7,434 bases of DNA, from NCBI GenBank assembly GCA_030453285.1, contig JAKDKP010000095.1, positions 1 through 7,434 of the forward strand, given 5' to 3'. The notes beneath the pieces were generated by a model. The model saw only the letters and a program-made list of their open reading frames with translations, was not told the origin of the DNA and ran no database searches. Shown here piece after piece: positions 1 to 4,809 of the stretch (position 1 is its first letter; every line of letters begins with the position of its first letter). The stretch is from Propionibacteriales bacterium. GTDB lineage: Bacteria; Actinomycetota; Actinomycetes; Propionibacteriales; Propionibacteriaceae. The translations under genes were made by a program, and so were the position numbers.

Positions 1-473
1 CCGTCACGCACCTCAACGCGGCCCCAGTTCCGCCGGACGTGGGTGGCCGCCGGGCGCATCACTGGACCGGTCCAGATGAACTCCCGCTTGATCTCGGGAT
101 CGTGGCCGAACAGGCTGGCCTGATCGGGGCGGGGCAGGCCGAGGTCGACCAGATAGCCGAACTCGTCGCCGGCGTACCCCATCTGCAGACTGATCGCCTT
201 GGTGCGTCTGCCCGTCCCCTGGACCGGCACCTCGCCGCGGCGCATCGCTCCGCTGACGTGCTCGGGTCCGGCCCACAGCACCGATGCCAGCCCGCCGCTG
301 CGGGCCAGGGACCCGACCACCTCGCCCGCGCCGCAGTCGGCGAGCAGCCGCAGCGCGCGATACAGGCTGGACTTGCCCGTGCCGTTCGCGCCGGTGATCA
401 CGGTGAGCTGGTCCAGCTCGACCACCAGGTCACGCAGGGAGCGGTAGTTCTCGATCGCGATGGTGGTGATCAT
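1..473 (-). CDS. AAA/ABC-type ATPase, N-terminal part (cut by window edge)
   Basis: This is the first 157 residues of a P-loop ATPase of the RecF/SMC-like AAA group. Residues 1-20 form the typical opening strand (MITTIAIENYRSL), followed by a clear Walker A motif GANGTGKS at residues 28-35, which binds ATP phosphates. The motifs that would define the subfamily (signature, Walker B, any fused nuclease domain) lie beyond the left edge, so the role is open: DNA repair, a defence ATPase such as an OLD-type protein, or a general predicted ATPase are all possible. No Shine-Dalgarno precedes the ATG at 473, but a TAGCCT box (486-481) lies 7 nt upstream, which fits a leaderless transcript. GTG at 491 is an in-frame alternative start. 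The gene is separated from the DedA gene upstream on the same strand by about 250 bp of non-coding DNA, so it is probably transcribed on its own. Confidence 0.85.
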   Translation of the reverse strand, partial: MITTIAIENYRSLRDLVVELDQLTVITGANGTGKSSLYRALRLLADCGAGEVVGSLARSGGLASVLWAGPEHVSGAMRRGEVPVQGTGRRTKAISLQMGYAGDEFGYLVDLGLPRPDQASLFGHDPEIKREFIWTGPVMRPAATHVRRNWGRVEVRD

Positions 474-480
474 GCGTGCG

Positions 481-486
481 AGGCTA
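481..486 (-). promoter_or_regulatory. Candidate -10 box for a leaderless ATPase transcript
   Basis: On the minus strand TAGCCT matches the actinobacterial TANNNT -10 pattern and lies 7 nt before the ATG at 473. That would place the transcription start at or next to the A of the start codon. There is no recognisable -35 and no ribosome site, which is common for leaderless actinobacterial genes. Inferred from spacing only. Confidence 0.4.
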
Positions 487-628
487 GCCACCAAGCCCGA
501 CAGGAGCCGTGATCCGCGTGCTGGCCCGACGAATCCATCGACGGTGCGGCCAGGCGAGTTGGGGTCGTACCCGGCAGCCCGACCGCGCCATCCGATCGCG
601 TCCACCGCTGCATGCTCGCCCAATCCAT

Positions 629-717
629 CGCGCGAAACTCGTGCCCAGTGTGCAGCACCGCGGATCGGTGAGCGTGCCAAGTGGGCGGCGGTGGCATCGA
701 CTCCGGAGTTTCGCGCG
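629..717. repeat. 89-nt element bounded by perfect 12-bp inverted repeats
   Basis: CGCGCGAAACTC at 629-640 is exactly reverse-complementary to GAGTTTCGCGCG at 706-717, with 65 nt between. Inside, further pairings nest: GCCCA (643-647) with TGGGC (682-686), and CACCG (656-660) with CGGTG (666-670) around a 5-nt loop. The element begins 8 nt after the DedA stop codon and lies well upstream of the ATPase start, in the 474-725 gap, where no convincing reading frame was found. It could be a folded RNA or 3' mRNA structure of the DedA transcript, a small non-autonomous repeat with terminal inverted repeats, or a chance pairing. No U-tract follows on either strand, so a classical terminator is not supported. 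Confidence 0.4.
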
Positions 718-725
718 CCGGGCGG

Positions 726-1361
726 CTAGTCCACCGAGGCGGGGACGCGATCATCGGTCCGGGCGAGCCGCTCGACATGGTTGCGTCGCCAGATGATCAG
801 CCGATCGACCAGGAAGCCGAGCACGATCGCGATCACGATGGCGATGCCGGCCGCCAGCAGTGGATTGTCGTGGGCAAAGGCGGAGGCGAAGGTGGCGATC
901 AGCAACGAGTACGTGGCCCAGCAGACGCCGGCGACCGAACTGAGCAGCAGGAATCGGCGATGTGGCAGGCCGGTGGCGCCGGCGGTCATGTTCACCGCGA
1001 TCCGGCCGACCGGGATGTAGCGGCCGACCAGAATCAGGCTGGCGGGCCGGTTGGCCATCTCGCGGCCGGCCCAGTCCAGCACCTGGGCCACCCGGGCATT
1101 GCGCCGCAGCCGGCTCGAACCGAATCGTCGTCCGAGCGCGAAGGCGATGTTGTCCCCGGTGATCGATCCGATGGCGGCGACCAGCCCGAGCAACAGCAGG
1201 TTCGGGGTACCGGTCGTCACGGCGACCGCGGCAACGGTGACCAGGGTCGTCTCGCTGGGAATCGGCGGGAAGAACCCGTCGATCGCGCAGACCGCCAACA
1301 CGATGAGATAGATCGCCGGCGATCCGGTGACCGAGGTCAGCAATTCGGTGAGTTGTTCCAC
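726..1361 (-). CDS. DedA family membrane protein (SNARE-associated/VTT domain)
   Basis: A polytopic inner-membrane protein of the DedA family, whose members are linked to lipid-carrier (undecaprenyl phosphate or phospholipid) translocation and envelope homeostasis. Numbered from GTG 1361 (211 aa), it shows the family pattern: DGFFPPIPSET at residues 28-38, ITGDNIAFALGRRFG at 67-81, and LVGRYIPVGRIAVNMTAG at 111-128, with hydrophobic spans near 14-30, 40-66, 138-160 and 166-190 and a basic, charged C-terminus. I prefer GTG 1361 because a TACCGT box lies 7 nt before it and because related proteins carry about 20-30 residues before the IDGFFPP motif. ATG 1433 is an in-frame alternative giving 235 aa, but its extra 24 codons are poorer in third-position G/C and it would start 20 bp from the divergent oxidoreductase ATG. 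Neither start has a Shine-Dalgarno. The substrate cannot be told from sequence. Confidence 0.9.
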   Translation of the reverse strand: MEQLTELLTSVTGSPAIYLIVLAVCAIDGFFPPIPSETTLVTVAAVAVTTGTPNLLLLGLVAAIGSITGDNIAFALGRRFGSSRLRRNARVAQVLDWAGREMANRPASLILVGRYIPVGRIAVNMTAGATGLPHRRFLLLSSVAGVCWATYSLLIATFASAFAHDNPLLAAGIAIVIAIVLGFLVDRLIIWRRNHVERLARTDDRVPASVD

Positions 1362-1368
1362 CTCGATG

Positions 1369-1374
1369 ACGGTA
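1369..1374 (-). promoter_or_regulatory. Candidate -10 box for a leaderless DedA transcript
   Basis: On the minus strand TACCGT fits TANNNT and is followed by 7 nt and then GTG at 1361. The same spacing is seen at other apparent leaderless starts in this window. A perfect TTGACA also exists on the minus strand at 1450-1445, but no TANNNT lies 16-19 nt after it, so it is not assigned as a -35. Confidence 0.3.
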
Positions 1375-1441
1375 CGGGCAAGTGCCGCCGCAACCCATCC
1401 GGTGATGCCCCCAACCAACCCGCGCTCCTCCATGGCGGGGC

Positions 1442-1447
1442 TAGTGT
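1442..1447 (+). promoter_or_regulatory. Candidate -10 box for the leaderless oxidoreductase transcript
   Basis: TAGTGT lies 6 nt upstream of the ATG at 1454, with no Shine-Dalgarno between them. Transcription would start at or beside the ATG. The intergenic region shared with the divergent DedA gene is only 92 bp, so the two promoters are close enough to influence one another. Only the box and its spacing support this call; no -35 is visible. Confidence 0.4.
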
Positions 1448-1453
1448 CAAGCC

Positions 1454-2818
1454 ATGAGTGACACCCATGACGTGATCGTGATCGGAGCCGGACCGGCAGG
1501 CGAGGTGGCTGCCCAACGCGCCCGGGAGGGCGGCCTGAGTGTGGCGGTCGTCGAGTCCCGATTGGTGGGTGGCGAATGCAGCTACTTTGCCTGCATCCCG
1601 ACCAAGGCGGTGCTGCGTCCGATCCATGCCGTACGCGCCGCGCAGCGATTGCAAGGAGTCACCGGCGCCACGCTGGACGTGGCCGGAGTGCTGGCCCGCA
1701 GGGAGTCCTGGGTGAGCAGTCGGGACGATGCCGGGCAGGCCGACTGGCTCGCCGGTGCTGACATCGAGCTCGTACGGGGACGAGCCCGGCTCAGCGGGGA
1801 ACGCGAGGTGACCGTCGACGACCGTGTGCTGACCGCCCGACAGGCCGTGGTCGTGGCCACCGGAACGCGGGCCTCGATCCCCGACATCCCCGGCCTGCGG
1901 GACGCTGGGCCGTGGACGAACGTCGAGGCCACGTCGACCGACACCGTTCCGCCGCGGCTCGTGGTGCTCGGCGGCGGTGTGGTGGCGTGCGAGCTCGCCC
2001 AGATCTTCGGCGCCCTCGGCTCTCAGGTGATCATGGTCGTGCGTGGTGACCGGGTGCTCGGCCGGTTGGACGACATCGCCTCCGATGCGGTGCTGGCGGC
2101 GCTACGGGCCGACGGAATCGACGTCCGCCTGGGGGCGACGGCCACGGCGGTCGACCGCGACGGCGACACGGTGACGGTGACGATGGACGGTGGTGAACGT
2201 GTCACCGGCGACGAGGTGTTGTGTGCCCTGGGCCGTACCCCCAACAGTGATGATCTTGGTCTGGCCGAGCAAGGTGTTGATCTTGGTGATCCGCCGGACT
2301 GGTTGTACGCGGTGGGGGATGTGTCAGGTCGGGTGGCCCTGACCCACATGGGCAAGTACCAGGCCCGCGCCTGTGGTGATCTGGTCGTCGCCCGCGCCGC
2401 CGGTGAGGTCGACCCGGCCGACCTGGAGCGGTACGGCCGATTCAGTGACGCCGCGATCGATACCGCCACCCCTCAGGTGATCTTCACCGACCCGGAGGTC
2501 GCCGCGGTCGGTCCCACGTTCGCCGAGGCCAAGGAGTCCGGGCGCAACGTCCGCGCCGTCGAGGTGCCGCTGCCGGCCGCTGCCGGCGCTGCCCTGCAGG
2601 CCGACGGTTACACCGGGACCGCCCGCCTCCTGGTGGACGTCGACACCGAGGTGATCATCGGCGCCACCTTCGTCGGGCAGGACAGCGCCGAACTCGTGCA
2701 CGCCGCCACCATTGCCATTGTCGGTGAGGTGCCGCTGTCCCGGCTGTGGCATGCGGTGCCCAGTTTTCCCACGATGAGCGAGGTCTGGCTCCGCCTGCTG
2801 GAGGAGTACGGCCTGTAG
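1454..2818 (+). CDS. FAD-dependent pyridine nucleotide-disulfide oxidoreductase (LPD-like)
   Basis: A 454-residue flavoprotein of the dihydrolipoamide dehydrogenase/mercuric reductase/glutathione reductase family, likely cytosolic and homodimeric. Visible parts in order: FAD-binding VIVIGAGPAGE (7-17); redox-active pair in GGECSYFACIPTK (Cys42 and Cys47, the CX4C of the family); ATGTRA (135-140); a second Rossmann motif VVLGGGVVACE (170-180) for NAD(P)H; FAD motif YAVGDV (285-290); FTDPEVAAVG (344-353); and the dimerisation domain to the C-terminus. Length matches the family. The classical HAHPTxSE end is altered: here the line reads HAVPSFPTMSE (433-443), with Phe438 where the catalytic His of lipoamide dehydrogenases stands. 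This argues against a normal E3 role and fits the actinobacterial LpdA/quinone-reductase-like branch (from memory of that family). It stands alone rather than beside dehydrogenase-complex genes. The ATG at 1454 is chosen because the FAD motif follows at once and a TAGTGT box lies 6 nt upstream. Confidence 0.93.
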   Translation: MSDTHDVIVIGAGPAGEVAAQRAREGGLSVAVVESRLVGGECSYFACIPTKAVLRPIHAVRAAQRLQGVTGATLDVAGVLARRESWVSSRDDAGQADWLAGADIELVRGRARLSGEREVTVDDRVLTARQAVVVATGTRASIPDIPGLRDAGPWTNVEATSTDTVPPRLVVLGGGVVACELAQIFGALGSQVIMVVRGDRVLGRLDDIASDAVLAALRADGIDVRLGATATAVDRDGDTVTVTMDGGERVTGDEVLCALGRTPNSDDLGLAEQGVDLGDPPDWLYAVGDVSGRVALTHMGKYQARACGDLVVARAAGEVDPADLERYGRFSDAAIDTATPQVIFTDPEVAAVGPTFAEAKESGRNVRAVEVPLPAAAGAALQADGYTGTARLLVDVDTEVIIGATFVGQDSAELVHAATIAIVGEVPLSRLWHAVPSFPTMSEVWLRLLEEYGL

Positions 2819-2853
2819 ATGATCAGACTCCGGTCGTACGAAGGTGTGGCCCG

Positions 2854-2877
2854 CAGGGCGATGTGAGTCAGGCCCTG
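2854..2877 (+). other. Possible hairpin between oxidoreductase and small ORF
   Basis: CAGGGC (2854-2859) can pair with GCCCTG (2872-2877) across a 12-nt loop. A competing short stem pairs GCCC (2849-2852) with GGGC (2856-2859). The structure ends just before the ribosome-site-like AGAGGA of the small ORF. No U-tract follows, so it is at most a weak terminator or leader structure. It could be chance. Confidence 0.2.
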
Positions 2878-2896
2878 GCAGAGGATGGTTGAAGAC

Positions 2897-3064
2897 ATGG
2901 AAATCGTCTCGAATGTCATCGCCGCCCTGTCCATCCTCGGCACCATCCTGATCGGCGCCATGGCCATCCTGCCCAGCATGCTTGATCTGCAGAGTGGTTC
3001 GGCCACAGCGCGCGGCGGCGCCAACGCCACGGTGCCGACCGACACGCACACGCTGGCCAGCTGA
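2897..3064 (+). CDS. Small single-span membrane protein, 55 aa, function unknown
   Basis: I do not recognise this protein. The frame ATG 2897 to TGA 3062-3064 encodes 55 residues: a short N-terminus (MEIVSN), one long hydrophobic stretch at about residues 7-29 (INV/AALSILGTILIG-type composition, ending AILPSML), and a polar tail rich in Ser, Thr, Ala and Gly (about 31-55) with one Arg and one His. Third codon positions are mostly G or C (runs of ATC, GCC, CTG, GGC, ACG), supporting real coding. An AGAGGA (2880-2885) lies 11 nt before ATG 2897; an in-frame ATG at 2885 would add four residues (MVED) but has the purine run directly against it. It lies 78 bp after the oxidoreductase stop, same strand, and ends one base from the convergent regulator. 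It could be co-transcribed with the oxidoreductase or independent. Topology is not decided by the few charges. Confidence 0.5.
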   Translation: MEIVSNVIAALSILGTILIGAMAILPSMLDLQSGSATARGGANATVPTDTHTLAS

Positions 3065-3065
3065 C

Positions 3066-3713
3066 TCAGTTCGACCCCGCCAAAGGGACGTGGAACGCCT
3101 CGGTGAACTCGTCCAGCAGCGCGCGCGGACCGGTGATCTGGATCCGCTTGTCGCGCAGCGCCCGGGCGGGACTCAGCGTGTGCGCGAGCAGCTCACGCAG
3201 ACCATCCCCGGTCACGACCAGATCGGGATCGGCGGTCGGCCCGGCGCCGACCTCCACCGAGGTGCCGACCGTCCGGGCGTGGGCCGTCGCATCGGCCACC
3301 TCCACCTGAAAGATGCGCTGCCGGTGACGCCGCCCGGTGTGCGCGGCCAGCAGTGCTGCGGCCAGGGAACGGTCGGTGACGACCTCCCCCTCGTACGGTG
3401 TCGTCATGGTTGACGCGCCCCAGAGGCCGAGGGCCGACAGTGGTCCGGTCAGCTCGGCACCGTGGTCGGTGAGCCGATAGCGCACCACCGCACGCCCGGT
3501 CCCGGGATCTGCGTCCCGGGTGACCACTCCGCCGTCGATCAAGTGGTGCAGACGGTTGGTGAGGATGTTGGTCGGGATTCCCGGCAGTCCCGCACGGAGG
3601 TCACCAAAACGCAACGGCCCGCTGAACAGGTCTCGGATGATCAACATCGACCAGCGGTCACCGATCAGGTCCAGCGCCCTGGCCAGGCCACAGAATTGCC
3701 CGTACGACCTCAC
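3066..3713 (-). CDS. HxlR family winged-helix regulator with C-terminal SCP2-like domain
   Basis: A 215-residue DNA-binding regulator. Residues 1-100 form the HxlR winged helix: FCGLARALDLIGDRW (7-21), LIIRDLFSGPLRFGDLR (24-40), the recognition-helix region IPTNILTNRLHHL (46-58) and the wing with YRLTDHG. Cys8 stands at the N-terminal position where HxlR/YodB-type regulators carry their redox- or electrophile-sensing cysteine. Residues about 105-212 resemble the SCP2 sterol-carrier-like fold often fused to HxlR domains, with a PDLVVTGDG segment and ITGPRALLDEFTEAF near the end, so a small hydrophobic ligand is possible. GTG 3713 is preferred over upstream in-frame starts because the domain begins there, and GGTGG (3727-3723) stands 9 nt before it. 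It is divergent from two VOC genes, sharing an 83-bp region with a 17-bp palindrome that overlaps its own -35, so autoregulation plus control of the VOC genes is likely (inference). Confidence 0.88.
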   Translation of the reverse strand: MRSYGQFCGLARALDLIGDRWSMLIIRDLFSGPLRFGDLRAGLPGIPTNILTNRLHHLIDGGVVTRDADPGTGRAVVRYRLTDHGAELTGPLSALGLWGASTMTTPYEGEVVTDRSLAAALLAAHTGRRHRQRIFQVEVADATAHARTVGTSVEVGAGPTADPDLVVTGDGLRELLAHTLSPARALRDKRIQITGPRALLDEFTEAFHVPLAGSN

Positions 3714-3722
3714 CTCTTGACA

Positions 3723-3737
3723 CCACCTCTCAGTGGA
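3723..3737 (-). promoter_or_regulatory. Ribosome site of the HxlR gene within a short hairpin
   Basis: Read on the minus strand, TCCACTGAGAGGTGG holds the Shine-Dalgarno GGTGG, 9 nt before GTG 3713. CCAC (3736-3733) can pair with GTGG (3726-3723) over a 6-nt loop, which would partly cover the site. The same TCCACT-N4-GGTGG pattern precedes the divergent VOC gene at 3774-3788. Confidence 0.35.
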
Positions 3738-3741
3738 GAAC

Positions 3742-3770
3742 AGAATCACATCAGGACTTGCAAAAGGCAA
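3742..3770 (-). promoter_or_regulatory. Candidate promoter of the HxlR gene
   Basis: On the minus strand TTGCCT (3770-3765) and GATTCT (3747-3742) are separated by exactly 17 nt, a usual sigma-A/HrdB spacing. The -10 is a weak match. It would give a leader of a little over 20 nt carrying the GGTGG ribosome site. The -35 falls inside the 3756-3772 palindrome, so a bound repressor would block it. Confidence 0.4.
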
Positions 3771-3772
3771 GT
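3756..3772. promoter_or_regulatory. 17-bp palindromic operator candidate (ACTTGC-N5-GCAAGT)
   Basis: ACTTGC (3756-3761) and GCAAGT (3767-3772) are perfect reverse complements around AAAAG. The site lies between the divergent HxlR and VOC genes and covers the regulator's proposed -35. Operators of dimeric HxlR-type proteins are palindromes of this general size and position, so it is the best candidate binding site for the neighbouring regulator. The assignment is inferred from position and symmetry. Confidence 0.55.
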
Positions 3773-3773
3773 A

Positions 3774-3790
3774 TCCACTCGACGGTGGAG
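3774..3790 (+). promoter_or_regulatory. Ribosome site of the first VOC gene within a hairpin
   Basis: GGTGGAG (3784-3790) is a strong Shine-Dalgarno 6 nt before GTG 3797 and decides that start. TCCAC (3774-3778) can pair with GTGGA (3785-3789) over a 6-nt loop, hiding the site if the transcript begins upstream. It mirrors the leader of the divergent regulator. Confidence 0.45.
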
Positions 3791-3796
3791 ACACCA

Positions 3797-4210
3797 GTGA
3801 TCACCCCCTTCATTGACACCATTGACGGCGATCGCCTGGCGGCCTTCTATTGCCGGGCCCTGAACGCCAAGGAGGGGGGGCGGGTGCCACCGTCGGGCGA
3901 TGTCTTCTCGGTGATTCTGCTGATCGATGATGCAGTCCTGGGGATCGTGCGGTCCGCCGATGGTGACGATGAGTACGCCGGGCCACCTGACCCCTCCCGG
4001 CTGGCGCCGCCTGGCCGGATCGTGCTCGACATCCCCGTACCCGATCCCGATGCCGCTCTCCGTGCGATCGCTGCTGCCGGAGGTGATGCCGCCGACCGGG
4101 CCAACGACATGCCATGGGGGCGGCGGATCGGGGACGCGAAGGACCTCGACGGCAACGAACTCAACCTGTCGGCACCGGCCGGTGCCGACACACCCCACGG
4201 AAAGGAATGA
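3797..4210 (+). CDS. VOC family protein (glyoxalase/bleomycin-resistance fold)
   Basis: A 137-residue cytosolic protein with one vicinal-oxygen-chelate domain. It begins MITPFIDTIDGDRLAAFY (1-18), the usual first strand and helix; a central strand runs through SVILLIDDAVLGIV (38-51); the second half repeats the pattern with GRIVLDIPVPDPDAALRAI (73-91), and DMPWGRRIGDAKDLDGNEL (104-122) is the hallmark ending, with Glu121 at the usual metal-ligand position. The N-terminal His ligand of true glyoxalases is not evident (Asp7 is near), so lyase activity cannot be assumed; binding or resistance functions are equally possible. GTG 3797 is chosen for the GGTGGAG six bases upstream; GTG 3785 is an in-frame alternative. 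The stop nearly abuts the next VOC gene, so the two form an operon opposite the HxlR regulator. The last 14 codons overlap a 24-bp perfect palindrome and encode a short tail (APAGADTPHGKE) beyond the fold. Confidence 0.85.
   Translation: MITPFIDTIDGDRLAAFYCRALNAKEGGRVPPSGDVFSVILLIDDAVLGIVRSADGDDEYAGPPDPSRLAPPGRIVLDIPVPDPDAALRAIAAAGGDAADRANDMPWGRRIGDAKDLDGNELNLSAPAGADTPHGKE
4167..4190. repeat. 24-bp perfect palindrome at the end of the first VOC gene
   Basis: TGTCGGCACCGG (4167-4178) is followed directly by its exact reverse complement (4179-4190). In mRNA this gives a 10-bp, very GC-rich stem closed by a GGCC loop, 10 nt before the AAAGGA ribosome site of the second VOC gene. It overlaps codons 124-132 of the first VOC protein. 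No U-tract follows, so it is not a standard terminator; it may act on mRNA stability or relative expression, or be a DNA site. Confidence 0.6.
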
Positions 4211-4212
4211 TC

Positions 4213-4686
4213 ATGGAACCCATGCAGATCTCGCTCTGGTTCGTCGACCAGGCCGAGGAGGCCGCGCAGCACTACATCGCCATCTTTGGGGGTGAGGTCA
4301 CCACGACCCTGCACAACCCGCAACAGGAGGACGGGTCGCCCGGAGGGGTGGTCAGTGTCGACTTCATCGCCGGTGGGCAGTCTTTCGTTGCGATCAACGG
4401 CGGAGAACACGACAAGCCCAACGATGCGGTCTCGATCTCGGTCCTGTGCGATGACCAGGCCGAGGTAGATCGCTACTGGGAGGCCCTCGTTGCCGATGGT
4501 GGACGCGAGGTGCAGTGTGGCTGGCTCAAGGACAAGTACGGGTTCTCGTGGCAGATCACGCCGATCGAGATGAGCCAACTGCTGGCCGATCCCGACCCCG
4601 ACCGCAAGGCCCGCGCCTTCCAGGCCATGTACGCGATGAAGAAGCTCGATGTGGCTGCGATGCGGGCCGCGATGGACAATGTGTGA
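4213..4686 (+). CDS. VOC family protein, PhnB/3-demethylubiquinone methyltransferase-like fold
   Basis: A 157-residue protein of the PhnB-like VOC group, often annotated as 3-demethylubiquinone-9 3-methyltransferase although methyltransferase activity is generally not shown for such proteins. Typical segments: MQISLWFVDQAEEAAQHY (4-21) and IFGGEVT; GGVVSVDFIAGGQSFVAING (44-63); a central DAVSISVLCDDQAEVDRYWEAL (71-92); QCGWLKDKYGFSWQITP (101-117), and a C-terminal helical part with DRKARAFQAMYAMKKLD (130-146). ATG 4213 is preferred because AAAGGA (4201-4206) stands 6 nt upstream; ATG 4207 overlaps the preceding stop (ATGA) and would add two residues but touches the ribosome site directly. It is therefore translationally close-coupled to the first VOC gene. 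The pair suggests handling of one substrate or class of substrate under the divergent HxlR regulator (inference); the substrate is unknown. Confidence 0.9.
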   Translation: MEPMQISLWFVDQAEEAAQHYIAIFGGEVTTTLHNPQQEDGSPGGVVSVDFIAGGQSFVAINGGEHDKPNDAVSISVLCDDQAEVDRYWEALVADGGREVQCGWLKDKYGFSWQITPIEMSQLLADPDPDRKARAFQAMYAMKKLDVAAMRAAMDNV

Positions 4687-4697
4687 CTCCTGAGTAG

Positions 4698-4725
4698 CGT
4701 GCCCGGGGGCGAATCCCCTTGCACG
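4698..4725 (+). terminator. Terminator-like hairpin after the VOC operon
   Basis: CGTGC (4698-4702) pairs with GCACG (4721-4725), and after a 2x2 mismatch (CC/TT) GGGG pairs with CCCC (4715-4718) around a small loop. It starts 12 nt after the TGA of the second VOC gene. There is no U-run, as is frequent for actinobacterial terminators. It would separate the VOC operon from the importer operon. Confidence 0.4.
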
Positions 4726-4792
4726 GTGGCGAAGCTCGTCGAAGCCTGGAACTGCACTGGCCAGACCGGGCAACCGCCCCCTCCGACTGCGT

Positions 4793-4807
4793 TCTACATC
4801 ATGTAGA
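4793..4807. promoter_or_regulatory. 15-bp palindromic operator candidate upstream of the importer operon
   Basis: TCTACATCATGTAGA is a perfect inverted repeat around a central C. It overlaps the TAGAGT -10 candidate (4804-4809), the position where a repressor would block RNA polymerase. TACA/TGTA half-sites occur in several dimeric winged-helix families (BlaI/CopY and others), but no regulator gene adjoins it here, so the binder is unassigned. Confidence 0.55.
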
Positions 4808-4809
4808 GT
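4804..4809 (+). promoter_or_regulatory. Candidate -10 box of the importer operon
   Basis: TAGAGT fits TANNNT and lies 8 nt before ATG 4818, so transcription would start at or just before that ATG. No clear -35 is visible. It overlaps the 4793-4807 palindrome and the GAGTCCGGACTC palindrome (4806-4817). Confidence 0.4.

Noticed and set aside
532..630. Direct repeat AATCCATCG at 532-540 and 622-630, considered as a target-site duplication
   Set aside because: No transposase, no inverted ends at the inner borders and only 81 bp between; a 9-mer recurring once in a gap is weak evidence.
470..778. Minus-strand frame of about 100 codons across the 474-725 gap
   Set aside because: It overlaps the end of the DedA gene in another frame, has low-complexity composition (Pro, Ser, Arg, Trp scattered) and no recognisable domain or ribosome site; it looks like an open frame caused by high GC.
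681..1457. Long plus-strand frame of 258 codons opposite the DedA gene
   Set aside because: Its product is a Gly/Asp/Arg/Gln-rich string without fold-like hydrophobic pattern, while the opposite strand gives a clear DedA protein; it is an antisense shadow.
2250..2290. Direct repeat TGATCTTGGT within the oxidoreductase gene
   Set aside because: It lies in coding sequence and follows from similar residues (DDLGL and VDLGD) with the same codons; no separate role is needed.
2324..3051. Minus-strand frames of 241 and 147 codons opposite the oxidoreductase end and small ORF
   Set aside because: Most of their length is antisense to the conserved C-terminal domain of the oxidoreductase, and their composition is typical of GC-rich shadows.
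4698..4725. Resemblance of the hairpin after the VOC operon to a tRNA T-arm
   Set aside because: No acceptor, D or anticodon arms can be built around it; a terminator-like hairpin explains it better.
3847..4773. Minus-strand frame of 308 codons opposite the two VOC genes
   Set aside because: Both VOC genes on the plus strand are recognisable end to end with good ribosome sites; the opposite frame has no known motif.
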